Assembly: GCA_002501065.1 (NCBI GenBank)
Contig: DLRK01000199.1
Span: forward strand, 4,959-68,958
DNA: 64,000 nucleotides
Origin: Akkermansiaceae bacterium UBA7890
GTDB lineage: Bacteria; Verrucomicrobiota; Verrucomicrobiia; Verrucomicrobiales; Akkermansiaceae
Reading direction: 5' to 3'
The translations under genes and the position numbers were made by a program. Shown here one piece after another: positions 17,445 through 25,433 of this stretch. Positions within the stretch are counted from its first letter, which is position 1. The number at the start of each line of letters is the position of its first letter. Below the pieces are notes generated by a model. It saw only the letters and a program-made list of their open reading frames with translations. It was not told where the DNA came from and did no database searches.

Positions 17445-18734
17445 CTACTGAGTGTTTTTCCAGCACTCCGGCAGGTTCTTCACCGTCTCGCTCACGATCG
17501 AGATGATCCGCTTGCGCTCGCTGCTTCCAATGTGGGAAAACTCTTCATCCGTGCTCTGCAGGGCTCTCCACAACTCTTCAAGCGTCTGCGTCCGGACCAC
17601 CGGCGGCAGAAACTCAAAATACTTTGAGTAAATGAGGTAGGAACACCGATTCTTGAAGAGCCGACCATAGCAACGCAGTTGCCGTAACGACTGCCCCTCA
17701 CTGTTCTTCACCCCGGCTGCTTCAAACGCCTCCACAAAGGCAGGATCACCTTCCAGTCCGTCCTTCAGGTCGAACTCATCACAGAACAGAAACGCCTTCA
17801 CGATATCCCGGGCCGAATCCCGGGCCGAACGCGCAGCCATCCCCTCCGGCTTGGTCACATCCACTTCCGGATCGATCGCTTTCTGAAGATAGACCAGTCG
17901 CCGGTATTCCATCGACGCCTTGGTCAGGATGTTCTGCGTGGTGCACTGATGTTCCAGCACCATCAAAGACACGATATCGCTCTTCGGACGGAGATATTTC
18001 GAGGTATCGATCCTGCCTTCCATCGTCTCCCAGTTGGCGCCCGCTTCGTAGTCGAACTCCACCCCCCCTTCATCGAGTTGCGTCGCTATCGTGTTGCCCA
18101 TGTGACGGAATCCACCATGGCTTCCAGTGACAAACCATCCCCCCCAACGCTCCTTGAGCGGACTGGAGTGGGTGGTCAGGTAGGTCCCCTCCGCCAGGAT
18201 GGGATGGCCGTTCTTGTCAGGAAAGACCGAGCGCACCATGAAACCGGGCACCAGGTCCGTGCGCGATGTGCCGTGACACTGCAGACAGGCATTGTCGCGC
18301 CCCACGAATCCCGCCTTCCCGATCTTCTCCTTGTCCAGAAGGTAGAACACCGGACCCAGTCTGGGGTCCGTGGAAGATGCTTCAAAGCTGCCTCCCGGCA
18401 CGTAGCCCAGGTAGGTGTCGTCCGAATAGTAGATCACCCGGGGATTGTGATAACGAATCCTGTTGTTCTGCTGACTCGTGCGCGAGTAAACCATCACCTG
18501 GGATTCGACCGGGATATTGAGCTGTTTGAGCAACTGCTTCAACACCTCGAGCGGCTCACCCTTCGGTTGAGGTTTACGCCCGGCCGCCCAATCAGCGGCA
18601 AGCAATGCCAGTTCATCCTGTGACTCCGTATCCGAGTAATTGATCGGCGCCAGTTCAAAGAAATCCCGCTGAGCCTGAGCCAATTGGCCACACAACAACA
18701 ATCCAGCAACAAGAAGAGGTTTTACGACAGTCAT
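17445..18734 (-). CDS. Exported protein of unknown family with one CxxCH heme-like motif
   Basis: This 429-residue protein has a Sec signal (about 1-22, ending QLAQAQ). A single c-type heme motif CLQCHG occurs at C150, C153 and H154 within GRDNACLQCHGTSR. Later conserved-looking stretches include GGWFVTGSHGGFRHMGN, LRPKSDIVSLMVLEHQ and CRYGRLFKNRCSYLIYSKYFEFLPP (the last with several Cys and aromatic residues; quoted approximately). No second heme motif is visible. I do not recognise a characterised family; it looks like a periplasmic mono-heme protein with a large helical domain. It stands alone between the DUF1501 gene, convergent to it, and lysS. The heme call rests on the motif plus export signal. 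Confidence 0.75.
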   Translation of the reverse strand: MTVVKPLLVAGLLLCGQLAQAQRDFFELAPINYSDTESQDELALLAADWAAGRKPQPKGEPLEVLKQLLKQLNIPVESQVMVYSRTSQQNNRIRYHNPRVIYYSDDTYLGYVPGGSFEASSTDPRLGPVFYLLDKEKIGKAGFVGRDNACLQCHGTSRTDLVPGFMVRSVFPDKNGHPILAEGTYLTTHSSPLKERWGGWFVTGSHGGFRHMGNTIATQLDEGGVEFDYEAGANWETMEGRIDTSKYLRPKSDIVSLMVLEHQCTTQNILTKASMEYRRLVYLQKAIDPEVDVTKPEGMAARSARDSARDIVKAFLFCDEFDLKDGLEGDPAFVEAFEAAGVKNSEGQSLRQLRCYGRLFKNRCSYLIYSKYFEFLPPVVRTQTLEELWRALQSTDEEFSHIGSSERKRIISIVSETVKNLPECWKNTQ

Positions 18735-19168
18735 TCAGGAAATACTCTACGTTGGAAGGGGTCCGATCCTTCAACCCGATCAGGTGAGGACTGCTGGATT
18801 CAGGTCAAATCCCCACTTTTTGCCCCAAGAGACCTTTTCGCCCTCGCCAAAGCGCGCCTCGAATCCGAAAACCCCGCCCGCAAGCTGGTCACCGGAACGA
18901 TGACTCATTCGCACTACCCTGCCTCCCAACGCAACAGCCCCACGGTGCTCAAGAGCAGCCGCAGGACTGTTATTCCCCCCCAAAAAAGGGTTATCCCATT
19001 TATCCCCTCCTCCCCCATCCATAACAGGGCAATTAGCAGACCAGTCGGCGCTTTTCGCACAGAGTAAATACATGCTTTCAAATGGAACAGTAGCCACGGG
19101 AAGGATGAAAGCTTTTATCCGATCCGGCTTGAGTCTTCCTTCAACGGAATCAGATCATCATTAAGTTC
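18735..19168. other. 434-base intergenic region upstream of lysS, no gene seen
   Basis: This is the longest stretch without a gene. Small reading frames on both strands (for example 18780-19097 minus and 18684-19067 plus) have no recognisable domain, signal or ribosome site. The right part (about 18975-19090) is relatively A/T rich, including runs of C and A and TAAATA at 19065-19070, and may hold the lysS promoter, but I cannot place convincing -35/-10 boxes. No tRNA fold or T-box leader was recognised. Confidence 0.5.
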
Positions 19169-20665
19169 ATGACCGCTGACGATTCCCCCCCGACCAATAG
19201 TACGGAGCCAGGTTCCACCGAGGCAGAGCTCATCGCCATTCGCCGCGAGAAGCTGGCCAAGTTGCGCGAGTTGGGAATCGATCCCTTCGGGGGCCGCTTT
19301 GAAACCGACACCACCGCTGCTGAGCTTCAGAATGACTTTTCGGACGACCGCCCGGTCAGGCTGGCGGGACGCCTCCTCGCCATCCGGGACATGGGAAAAT
19401 CGGTCTTTTTCGTCATCGGGGATGTCGAGGGCCGGATCCAGGGCTACCTGAACAAGAAGGGCGTTTCCGAGCACGACTGGGAAGTCTGGCACCTGCTCGA
19501 CCGCGGTGACTGGATCGGGATCGAAGGAACTACCTTCACTACCGGCAAGGGCGAGCCCACCGTGAAGGTGGATTCCCTGCGGGTGCTTGCCAAAGCCCTG
19601 CGCCCCATGCCCGACAAATGGCACGGCGTGGCCGATCGCGAGATCAAGTACCGCAAGCGGCATCTCGATCTCATGGCCAACCAGCCCAGCGCGGATCTCT
19701 TCGTGTTACGTTCCCGGATCCTGGCCGAGATCCGGGACTTTTTCCATGAGCGGGGCTTCCTTGAAGTAGAGACACCCATGCTGCAGGACGTGGCGGGCGG
19801 CGCCGCGGCCCGTCCTTTCGAAACTCACCACAATGCGCTCAACATGCCCCTCACTCTGCGCATTGCACCGGAGCTCTACCTCAAGCGCCTGCTGGTGGGC
19901 GGATTCACCAAGGTCTTTGAGTTGAACCGCAATTTCCGCAACGAAGGCATCTCGCGCCGGCACAATCCCGAGTTCACCATGCTGGAGGCCTACTGGGCCT
20001 GCGCTGACTTCGAGAAGATGGCCGAGTTGGTGGAAGAACTCGTCTGCTCCCTGGCGGAGAAGTTCTTCGGAACCCTCCAGATTGAACACAAGAACGAGGA
20101 AGGCGAGATCCTGCGGACCATCGATCTCTCACGCCCCTGGAAGCGACGTCCCTACCGCGAGCTCATCATCGAGGTTGCCGGCGAAGACTGGTTCGACATC
20201 AGTCCCGAACAACGCCGGGCGCGCGCCGAGAACGACTTCAACCTCGAAATCGGAGCCGGTCTCGAGGACTACGAAGTCACTCAACAGGTCTTCGAAAAGC
20301 TGGTCGAAGAACACACCTTCGATCCCTGCTACGTCACCCACGTCGACGCCAAGCTCATTCCCCTCGCCAAGCTCAATCCCGACAATCCGGAGGTCATTGA
20401 CGTCTACGAACTCATCATCAACGGCCAGGAGATCTCCCCGGGCTACTCAGAACTCAATGATCCCGACGTGCAGCGCGCCCGCTTCGAGGAACAGAGCGGT
20501 GGAGAGGCGCAGGAGATCGACCACGATTTCGTGGAGACCCTTGAGCACGGCATGCCACCCGCGGGCGGCATCGGCATCGGCATCGACCGCCTCATCATGT
20601 TGCTCACCGGTGCGCCCACCATCCGGGATGTCGTCCTCTTCCCGCAGTTGAAGCGGAAGGAGTGA
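19169..20665 (+). CDS. lysS: Lysine--tRNA ligase, class II
   Basis: 498 residues, full length for bacterial LysRS. It charges tRNA-Lys with lysine in the cytoplasm. An N-terminal OB-fold anticodon-binding domain (about 55-165, VRLAGRLLAIRDMGKSVFF) precedes the class II catalytic core. Motif 2 is ELNRNFRNEGISRRHNPEF, and motif 3 lies near the C-terminus (GGIGIGIDRL). FLEVETPML begins motif 1 and NGQEISPGYSELNDP is typical of LysRS. It is single-copy housekeeping in appearance and converges with glpK with only 15 bases between stops. No Shine-Dalgarno sequence is evident before the ATG. Confidence 0.97.
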   Translation: MTADDSPPTNSTEPGSTEAELIAIRREKLAKLRELGIDPFGGRFETDTTAAELQNDFSDDRPVRLAGRLLAIRDMGKSVFFVIGDVEGRIQGYLNKKGVSEHDWEVWHLLDRGDWIGIEGTTFTTGKGEPTVKVDSLRVLAKALRPMPDKWHGVADREIKYRKRHLDLMANQPSADLFVLRSRILAEIRDFFHERGFLEVETPMLQDVAGGAAARPFETHHNALNMPLTLRIAPELYLKRLLVGGFTKVFELNRNFRNEGISRRHNPEFTMLEAYWACADFEKMAELVEELVCSLAEKFFGTLQIEHKNEEGEILRTIDLSRPWKRRPYRELIIEVAGEDWFDISPEQRRARAENDFNLEIGAGLEDYEVTQQVFEKLVEEHTFDPCYVTHVDAKLIPLAKLNPDNPEVIDVYELIINGQEISPGYSELNDPDVQRARFEEQSGGEAQEIDHDFVETLEHGMPPAGGIGIGIDRLIMLLTGAPTIRDVVLFPQLKRKE

Positions 20666-20680
20666 TCGTGAGGACGCAGT

Positions 20681-22138
20681 CTAGTCCTCCCAGCCCTTGA
20701 CGCGTTCCACGGCCCGGTCCCAGCGCGCCCTGATCCCGGCATAATCTCCTTCCACCGGATCGAAACACCGATCCACTCCCCATCGCTCACCAAACTCCCG
20801 CTGGTCCTTCCAGACTCCGGTCGCCAGACCGGCCAGAGCCGCCGCCCCGAAGGCGGTGGTTTCGATATTACTCGGTCGCACCACCTGGCGCTGCAGGAAA
20901 TCGCTCTGGATCTGCATGAGCAGGTCGCTGCGTGCTGCCCCGCCATCGACCCGCAGTTCCACCAGTTCCACTCCCGAGTCCTTCTCCATGCACTCCAGCA
21001 GCTCAACCGACTGCAGGGCCACTGCCTCGAGGGACGCCCGGCAGAGGTGTGCCCTGGAAGTGCCGCGGGTGAGCCCGAACACCGCTCCCCTCGCATAGGG
21101 ATCCCAGTGCGGCGCACCCAGACCGGTGAAGGCAGGCACCACCACACACCCCCCGCTGTCAGGAACAGTGGCTGCCAGCTCGTCCAGCTCCGGTGCACTC
21201 GACACCATCTGGATTTCGTCCCGGAACCACTGGCAGAGAGCTCCCCCGATGAAGACGGAGCCTTCCAACGCATAACTCACCTCTCCACCAACCCGCCAAG
21301 CCACCGTGGTGAGCAGACCATTGCGTGAACTCACCGCCTCGCCTCCGGTGTTCATCAGAAGGAAGCAGCCGGTCCCGTAGGTGTTTTTCGCCATGCCGGG
21401 ATCGAAGCATGCCTGCCCGAAGAGGGCCGCCTGTTGATCACCCGCCATCCCCGCGATGGGAATGCCGCCCCATTCACCCACCACGGCGCTGGAGTCCACC
21501 ACCCCGGGCAACATCGAACGGGGAACCCTGAAGATCTCCAGCAGGGTGTCATCCCAGTCGAGACTGTGGATGTTGAAGAGATTCGTCCGCGAGGCATTGG
21601 ATACATCCGTCACGTGGACGGCACCCTCCGTCAGTTTCCAGACAAGCCATGAATCAATCGTTCCAAAGCGCAGCCGTCCCGCCTCCGCCTTTTCCCGCGC
21701 TCCCTCCACGTGATCGAGAATCCATTCCACCTTGCTCGCGCTGAAGTAGGGATCGAGCCGCAGTCCGGTTCTCGCTGTCACCTCTGCCTCCCGGCCCTCC
21801 TCCTTCAGACGTGCGCAACGTTCCGCGGTTCTGCGATCCTGCCAGACGATCGCATTGCAGATCGCCTCTCCACTTGCTGCATCCCAGACCACCGTGGTCT
21901 CCCGCTGGTTGGAGATCCCCAGGCCGGCGATCAACTGCCTGTCGGACCGGGCCAGAACTTCCGCCAGTGTCGTCTCCTGCGATGCCCAGATCTCCTCCGC
22001 ATCGTGCTCCACCCATCCCGGTTCCGGGTAATACTGGGTGAATTCCCTCTGCGCCGCGTGTACCGCCTTCCCGGTTTCATCGAAGAGGATCGTTCGCGAA
22101 CTTGTAGTCCCCTGGTCGAGCGCGAGCACGAACTTCAT
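20681..22138 (-). CDS. glpK: Glycerol kinase
   Basis: 485 residues from the ATG at 22138 (MKFVLALDQGTTSSRTI), the conserved FGGY-kinase N-terminus; the frame is open for 67 more codons upstream but these have no homology look. It phosphorylates glycerol to glycerol 3-phosphate with ATP. Landmarks include WVEHDAEEIW, the phosphate and sugar-binding ISNQRETTVVWD, MAGDQQAALFGQ, VPAFTGLGAPHWDPYARG and LRVDGGAARSDLLMQIQSD. Length is near the usual 495-500. No glpF or glpD lies beside it. The other FGGY enzymes (xylulokinase and so on) fit these motifs less well. It is divergent from galM; the region between holds two palindromes that could control both. Confidence 0.95.
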   Translation of the reverse strand: MKFVLALDQGTTSSRTILFDETGKAVHAAQREFTQYYPEPGWVEHDAEEIWASQETTLAEVLARSDRQLIAGLGISNQRETTVVWDAASGEAICNAIVWQDRRTAERCARLKEEGREAEVTARTGLRLDPYFSASKVEWILDHVEGAREKAEAGRLRFGTIDSWLVWKLTEGAVHVTDVSNASRTNLFNIHSLDWDDTLLEIFRVPRSMLPGVVDSSAVVGEWGGIPIAGMAGDQQAALFGQACFDPGMAKNTYGTGCFLLMNTGGEAVSSRNGLLTTVAWRVGGEVSYALEGSVFIGGALCQWFRDEIQMVSSAPELDELAATVPDSGGCVVVPAFTGLGAPHWDPYARGAVFGLTRGTSRAHLCRASLEAVALQSVELLECMEKDSGVELVELRVDGGAARSDLLMQIQSDFLQRQVVRPSNIETTAFGAAALAGLATGVWKDQREFGERWGVDRCFDPVEGDYAGIRARWDRAVERVKGWED

Positions 22139-22293
22139 GGCCCCGCCAAGGGACCGCACCCTGCCTCGCAATTCAAGCTCCTCCTCCCCGGAATGCTCCC
22201 CTTTCGCATCACTGCAGCCCCGCAGGATTCGCCGGCCTATCGCCCTGAAACCAATGCATCCAACCGATTCCCATCCGGCGCCTGATCGTCCCA

Positions 22294-22311
22294 GAGCGAA
22301 CAATTTCGCTC
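22294..22311. promoter_or_regulatory. 18-bp palindrome, candidate operator between glpK and galM
   Basis: GAGCGAACAATTTCGCTC has 7-bp arms (GAGCGAA/TTCGCTC) around a CAAT centre. It lies in the 288-base divergent region, about 115 bases before the galM ATG and about 155 bases before glpK. Size and symmetry fit a repressor site of LacI type, but no regulator gene is in the window. Chance occurrence cannot be excluded. Confidence 0.35.
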
Positions 22312-22334
22312 CCTGCTGCATGAAATGCAGGGAG
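22309..22334. promoter_or_regulatory. Second inverted repeat abutting the first, glpK-galM region
   Basis: CTCCCTGC at 22309-22316 pairs with GCAGGGAG at 22327-22334 around a 10-base centre. Its left arm overlaps the end of the preceding palindrome, so the two structures share three bases. No T-run follows on either strand, so an operator is likelier than a terminator. Confidence 0.3.
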
Positions 22335-22426
22335 ATCACACCTTAACGCCCCTGTTCCCTAATATCGCTTAACCAATAACCCATTGACCCCGGCCCATGC
22401 ATTTTGTCCGCTCTCCGAAACTCGTC

Positions 22427-23590
22427 ATGAGAATGAAATATACGATCGCATCTCTCACCCTCGTCAGCCTCCTCCTCTCCGCATGTGGAGGCAGGGACAA
22501 CAACGACGGGAATGGAAAGAACTCCGGTTCCAACAAAAGCAACGAAACCCAAGTGGAAGTCTACGGCAAACTCGACGATGGCACTGAAGTGAAGATCTTC
22601 ACCTTCAGCAACAAGAACGGGATGATCGCCAGGGTCACCGAATACGGCGCCATCCTCACCAGCCTGGAGGTGCCCGACAAGGACGGCAACGTCAAGGATG
22701 TCACCCACGGCTACGACGACCTCGCCGGCTGGCTCACCAACAGCTCCTACTTCGGCTCCACCGTGGGTCGCTATGGCAACCGAATCGCCGGGGGAAAATT
22801 CGAGATCGAGGGCCAGGTCTACGACCAGCTTGCCATCAACAACGGTCCCAATCACCTCCACGGAGGAAAAAAGGGTTTCGACAAGGTGCTCTGGAAGGGC
22901 GAAGCCATCGACGGTGGAGTCAAACTCACCTACACCTCCAAGGACGGGGAGGAAGGCTATCCCGGTAACCTGCAGGTTACCGTAACCTACACCCTGAATG
23001 ACAGCAACGAGCTCAAGTGGATCTGCGAGGCCACCACCGACAAGGCCACCCCGGTCAACATCGTGCAGCACGCCTACTGGAACCTCAGCGGCGATCCGGC
23101 CACTTCCATCAACGATCACATCCTCACCATCCCGGCCAAGTACTTCCTGACGACCGACAAGGATCTCATTCCCGACGGCAACCTTGCCGAAGTGGTGAAC
23201 TCTCCCTTCGACTTCAACACCGCTACCGTCATCGGTGAACGCATCGAGGCTGCCAGCATTCCCCTCCAGCTCGGCAAGGGCTACGATCACTGCTGGGTCG
23301 TCGACGGGGAAGGCATGCGCCTGGCGGCCAAGCTCAGGGACCCCAAGACCGGCCGCGCCATGGAGCTCCAGACCGATCAACCGGGTGTCCAGTTCTACGG
23401 TGGCAACTTCCTCGACGGGGAAACCGCCGGCAAGGGCGGAGTGAAGTATGGACATCGCACCGCCTGCTGCCTTGAGACCCAGGTTTTCCCGGACTCCCCC
23501 AACAAGCAGGACAATCCCGCCTTCCCCAGTTGCATCCTCAAGCCGGGCGAAGCCTACACCCACACCATGGTGAGCAAGTTTTCGTGGTAA
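22427..23590 (+). CDS. galM: Aldose 1-epimerase (mutarotase), exported lipoprotein
   Basis: 387 residues from the ATG at 22427 (22433 and 22397 are alternatives). The N-terminus is a lipoprotein signal with lipobox LLSAC followed by GG, so the enzyme is probably anchored in a membrane and faces the periplasm or outside. GalM interconverts alpha and beta anomers of aldoses. Catalytic landmarks are NGPNHLHGG, VNIVQHAYWNL (catalytic His) and CLETQVFPDSPN (catalytic Glu). A polar linker rich in Asn, Gly and Ser follows the lipobox. It leads a run of three same-strand genes (galM, sodium symporter, galK), which fits converting an incoming sugar before transport. A long-stem hairpin follows the gene. 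Confidence 0.93.
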   Translation: MRMKYTIASLTLVSLLLSACGGRDNNDGNGKNSGSNKSNETQVEVYGKLDDGTEVKIFTFSNKNGMIARVTEYGAILTSLEVPDKDGNVKDVTHGYDDLAGWLTNSSYFGSTVGRYGNRIAGGKFEIEGQVYDQLAINNGPNHLHGGKKGFDKVLWKGEAIDGGVKLTYTSKDGEEGYPGNLQVTVTYTLNDSNELKWICEATTDKATPVNIVQHAYWNLSGDPATSINDHILTIPAKYFLTTDKDLIPDGNLAEVVNSPFDFNTATVIGERIEAASIPLQLGKGYDHCWVVDGEGMRLAAKLRDPKTGRAMELQTDQPGVQFYGGNFLDGETAGKGGVKYGHRTACCLETQVFPDSPNKQDNPAFPSCILKPGEAYTHTMVSKFSW

Positions 23591-23622
23591 CGACTGGTTC
23601 GCCCAGTCGATCGTCACTAGCA

Positions 23623-23655
23623 AAACGAGGGACCGCCAACCGCGGTCCCTCGTTT
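23623..23655 (+). terminator. Long perfect hairpin after galM
   Basis: A 14-bp perfect stem (AAACGAGGGACCGC at 23623-23636 with GCGGTCCCTCGTTT at 23642-23655) with a five-base loop. The T-run is only TTT within the stem end plus a pyrimidine stretch. It lies 32 bases after galM and 35 before the symporter gene, so it could attenuate the operon or separate galM from the genes after it. The symmetric A/T ends allow function on either strand. Confidence 0.7.
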
Positions 23656-23690
23656 CTCTCCTCCCAGTCAAAACCTGATCCGCCCCTGCG

Positions 23691-25346
23691 ATGGACGTTC
23701 CCACTGTCATTTCCTTCCTCTTCTTCACGGCCCTGGTGGCTTTCCTCACCTGGCGCCTCACCCGTGGGCGCATCGATGACACCGAAGAGGGCTACTTCCT
23801 CGCCGGGCGCAGCCTCACCGGATTGGTCATCGCGGGCTCACTTCTGCTCACCAACCTCTCTACCGAGCAGCTGGTCGGCCTGAACGGCGACGCCTACGCT
23901 AACGGCCTGGCGGTCATGGCATGGGAGGTCATTGCGGGTGCCTCCCTCGTGGTCCTCGCTCTCTTCTTCCTGCCGCGCTACCTCAAGTCCGGGATCGCGA
24001 CCGTCCCACAGTGGCTCGAGGAACGCTACGGGCCAACCACCCGGGCCCTCACGACGTTCATCTTCATCGTCGCCTACATGTTGATCCTCCTGCCGTTCGT
24101 CCTCTTCCTGGGCGCGAAGGGACTCGGCGGAATGTTGAATCTCGAAGAGATGCTCGGACTCGGCGAGATCGGGACGATCTGGGCGATCGTGATCTTCATC
24201 GGGGTGGTGGGATCCGCCTACGCGATTTTCGGGGGCCTGCGCGCGGTCGCGGTCTCCGACACCTTCAACGGCCTCGGCCTCCTGGTCGGAGGCTTGATGA
24301 TTACCTTCTTTGCCCTCCAGGCCGCATCCGGCGACGCTGGATTCTCTGAGGCCTTTACCAAGCTCAAGGAAGAGAAACCGGAAAACCTTCGTTCGATTGC
24401 CACCGGCGGGGATCACTACCTGCACTGGACCACCCTCTTCACCGGGGTCCTCCTCCTCAACTTCTTCTACTGGACCACCAACCAGCAGATCATCCAGCGC
24501 ACCTTCGCGGCCAAGAGCCTCGCGGAAGGCCAGAAGGGCGTCCTGCTGGCCTCCTTCTTCAAAATCCTGGCCCCCCTCATCCTCGTTCTCCCCGGACTAC
24601 TCGCGTGGCAGGTTTTCGCGAACAAGGGCATCGATCAGGCCAACATGGAACAGGGCGAGGTTTACGGCCAACTCGTACGCACCGTCCTCCCAACCTGGTT
24701 GACCGGGTTCTTTGCCGCCGTCGTGATGGGGTCGATCCTCTCTACCTTCAACTCGGTCCTCAATTCCAGCGCGACCCTCTTCTCGCTCGGAGTCTACAAG
24801 AAGATCATCCACCCCACCGCCAGCCAGCACGAACTGGTGAAATCGGGACGCATCTGCAGCGCGGCGGTCGCAGTGCTCGCCGTGATCGCAGCACCCCTCA
24901 TCTTCCTGAACGTCGATGGCCTCTTCGAGAAATTCCAGTCCCTCAACGGGATCTATTTCATCCCGCTCCTCGCCATTGTCCTCTTCGGTTTCTTCAACCG
25001 GACCGCGGACGGCGCGACTGCCGTCATCACGATTGTGGTCGGTCTTGTCGCGATGGTGATCGGCACCTTCTTCGGCGGAAAAGAAGTCCTCGACCCGGTG
25101 ACAAACGAAGTCCTCTCCAAGGGTTGGATGCTCGGCACCTTCCACTCCGGCTTCCACTACATGGGCGCGGTCTTCGCCACCCTTCTGGTCCTCCAGCTCA
25201 TCCTTGGGGGGTTCATGAGACGTCCCACCCCGTACGTGCAACATGACGCGAAGGTCGTCGACCTCACTCCCTGGAAGCACGCCAAGGCGGTGGGAATCAG
25301 CCTGATCGTCCTCGTCTTCGTCCTCTACGCAGCCTTCGCCTTCTAG
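23691..25346 (+). CDS. Sodium/solute symporter (SSS family), probable galactose/glucose importer
   Basis: 551 residues of mostly membrane helices, about 13-14 by eye, typical of SGLT-like SSS transporters. The N-terminal FLAGRSLTGLVIAGSLLLTNLSTEQLVGLNG carries the family's conserved first-helix sequence, and NFFYWTTNQQIIQRTFAAKSLAEGQKG in the middle is the usual signature near helix 8. VVMGSILSTFNSVLNSSATLFSLGVYKK is the conserved loop/helix with Ser residues near the sodium site. It sits between galM and galK, so galactose or a related hexose is the likely cargo; substrate cannot be read from sequence. It would use the sodium gradient, consistent with a marine or saline setting. Confidence 0.92.
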   Translation: MDVPTVISFLFFTALVAFLTWRLTRGRIDDTEEGYFLAGRSLTGLVIAGSLLLTNLSTEQLVGLNGDAYANGLAVMAWEVIAGASLVVLALFFLPRYLKSGIATVPQWLEERYGPTTRALTTFIFIVAYMLILLPFVLFLGAKGLGGMLNLEEMLGLGEIGTIWAIVIFIGVVGSAYAIFGGLRAVAVSDTFNGLGLLVGGLMITFFALQAASGDAGFSEAFTKLKEEKPENLRSIATGGDHYLHWTTLFTGVLLLNFFYWTTNQQIIQRTFAAKSLAEGQKGVLLASFFKILAPLILVLPGLLAWQVFANKGIDQANMEQGEVYGQLVRTVLPTWLTGFFAAVVMGSILSTFNSVLNSSATLFSLGVYKKIIHPTASQHELVKSGRICSAAVAVLAVIAAPLIFLNVDGLFEKFQSLNGIYFIPLLAIVLFGFFNRTADGATAVITIVVGLVAMVIGTFFGGKEVLDPVTNEVLSKGWMLGTFHSGFHYMGAVFATLLVLQLILGGFMRRPTPYVQHDAKVVDLTPWKHAKAVGISLIVLVFVLYAAFAF

Positions 25347-25433
25347 GAAAAGCCCGCGGGCAACCCTCCGCTGCTTCTCCTTGCCGGCCAGAAATCCGGA
25401 CGCCAGAACCCCTGTCCTACCAGCAGGATCTCG

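Noticed and set aside
18780..19097. Possible small gene upstream of lysS
   Set aside because: No ribosome site, domain, signal or codon pattern sets it apart from random sequence.
20670..20689. Hairpin between the lysS and glpK stops
   Set aside because: Only a 6-bp stem, the glpK stop lies in the loop, and no T-run follows on either strand.
22343..23782. 479-codon minus-strand frame opposite galM
   Set aside because: Antisense of a gene with intact catalytic motifs; composition is typical of a shadow frame.
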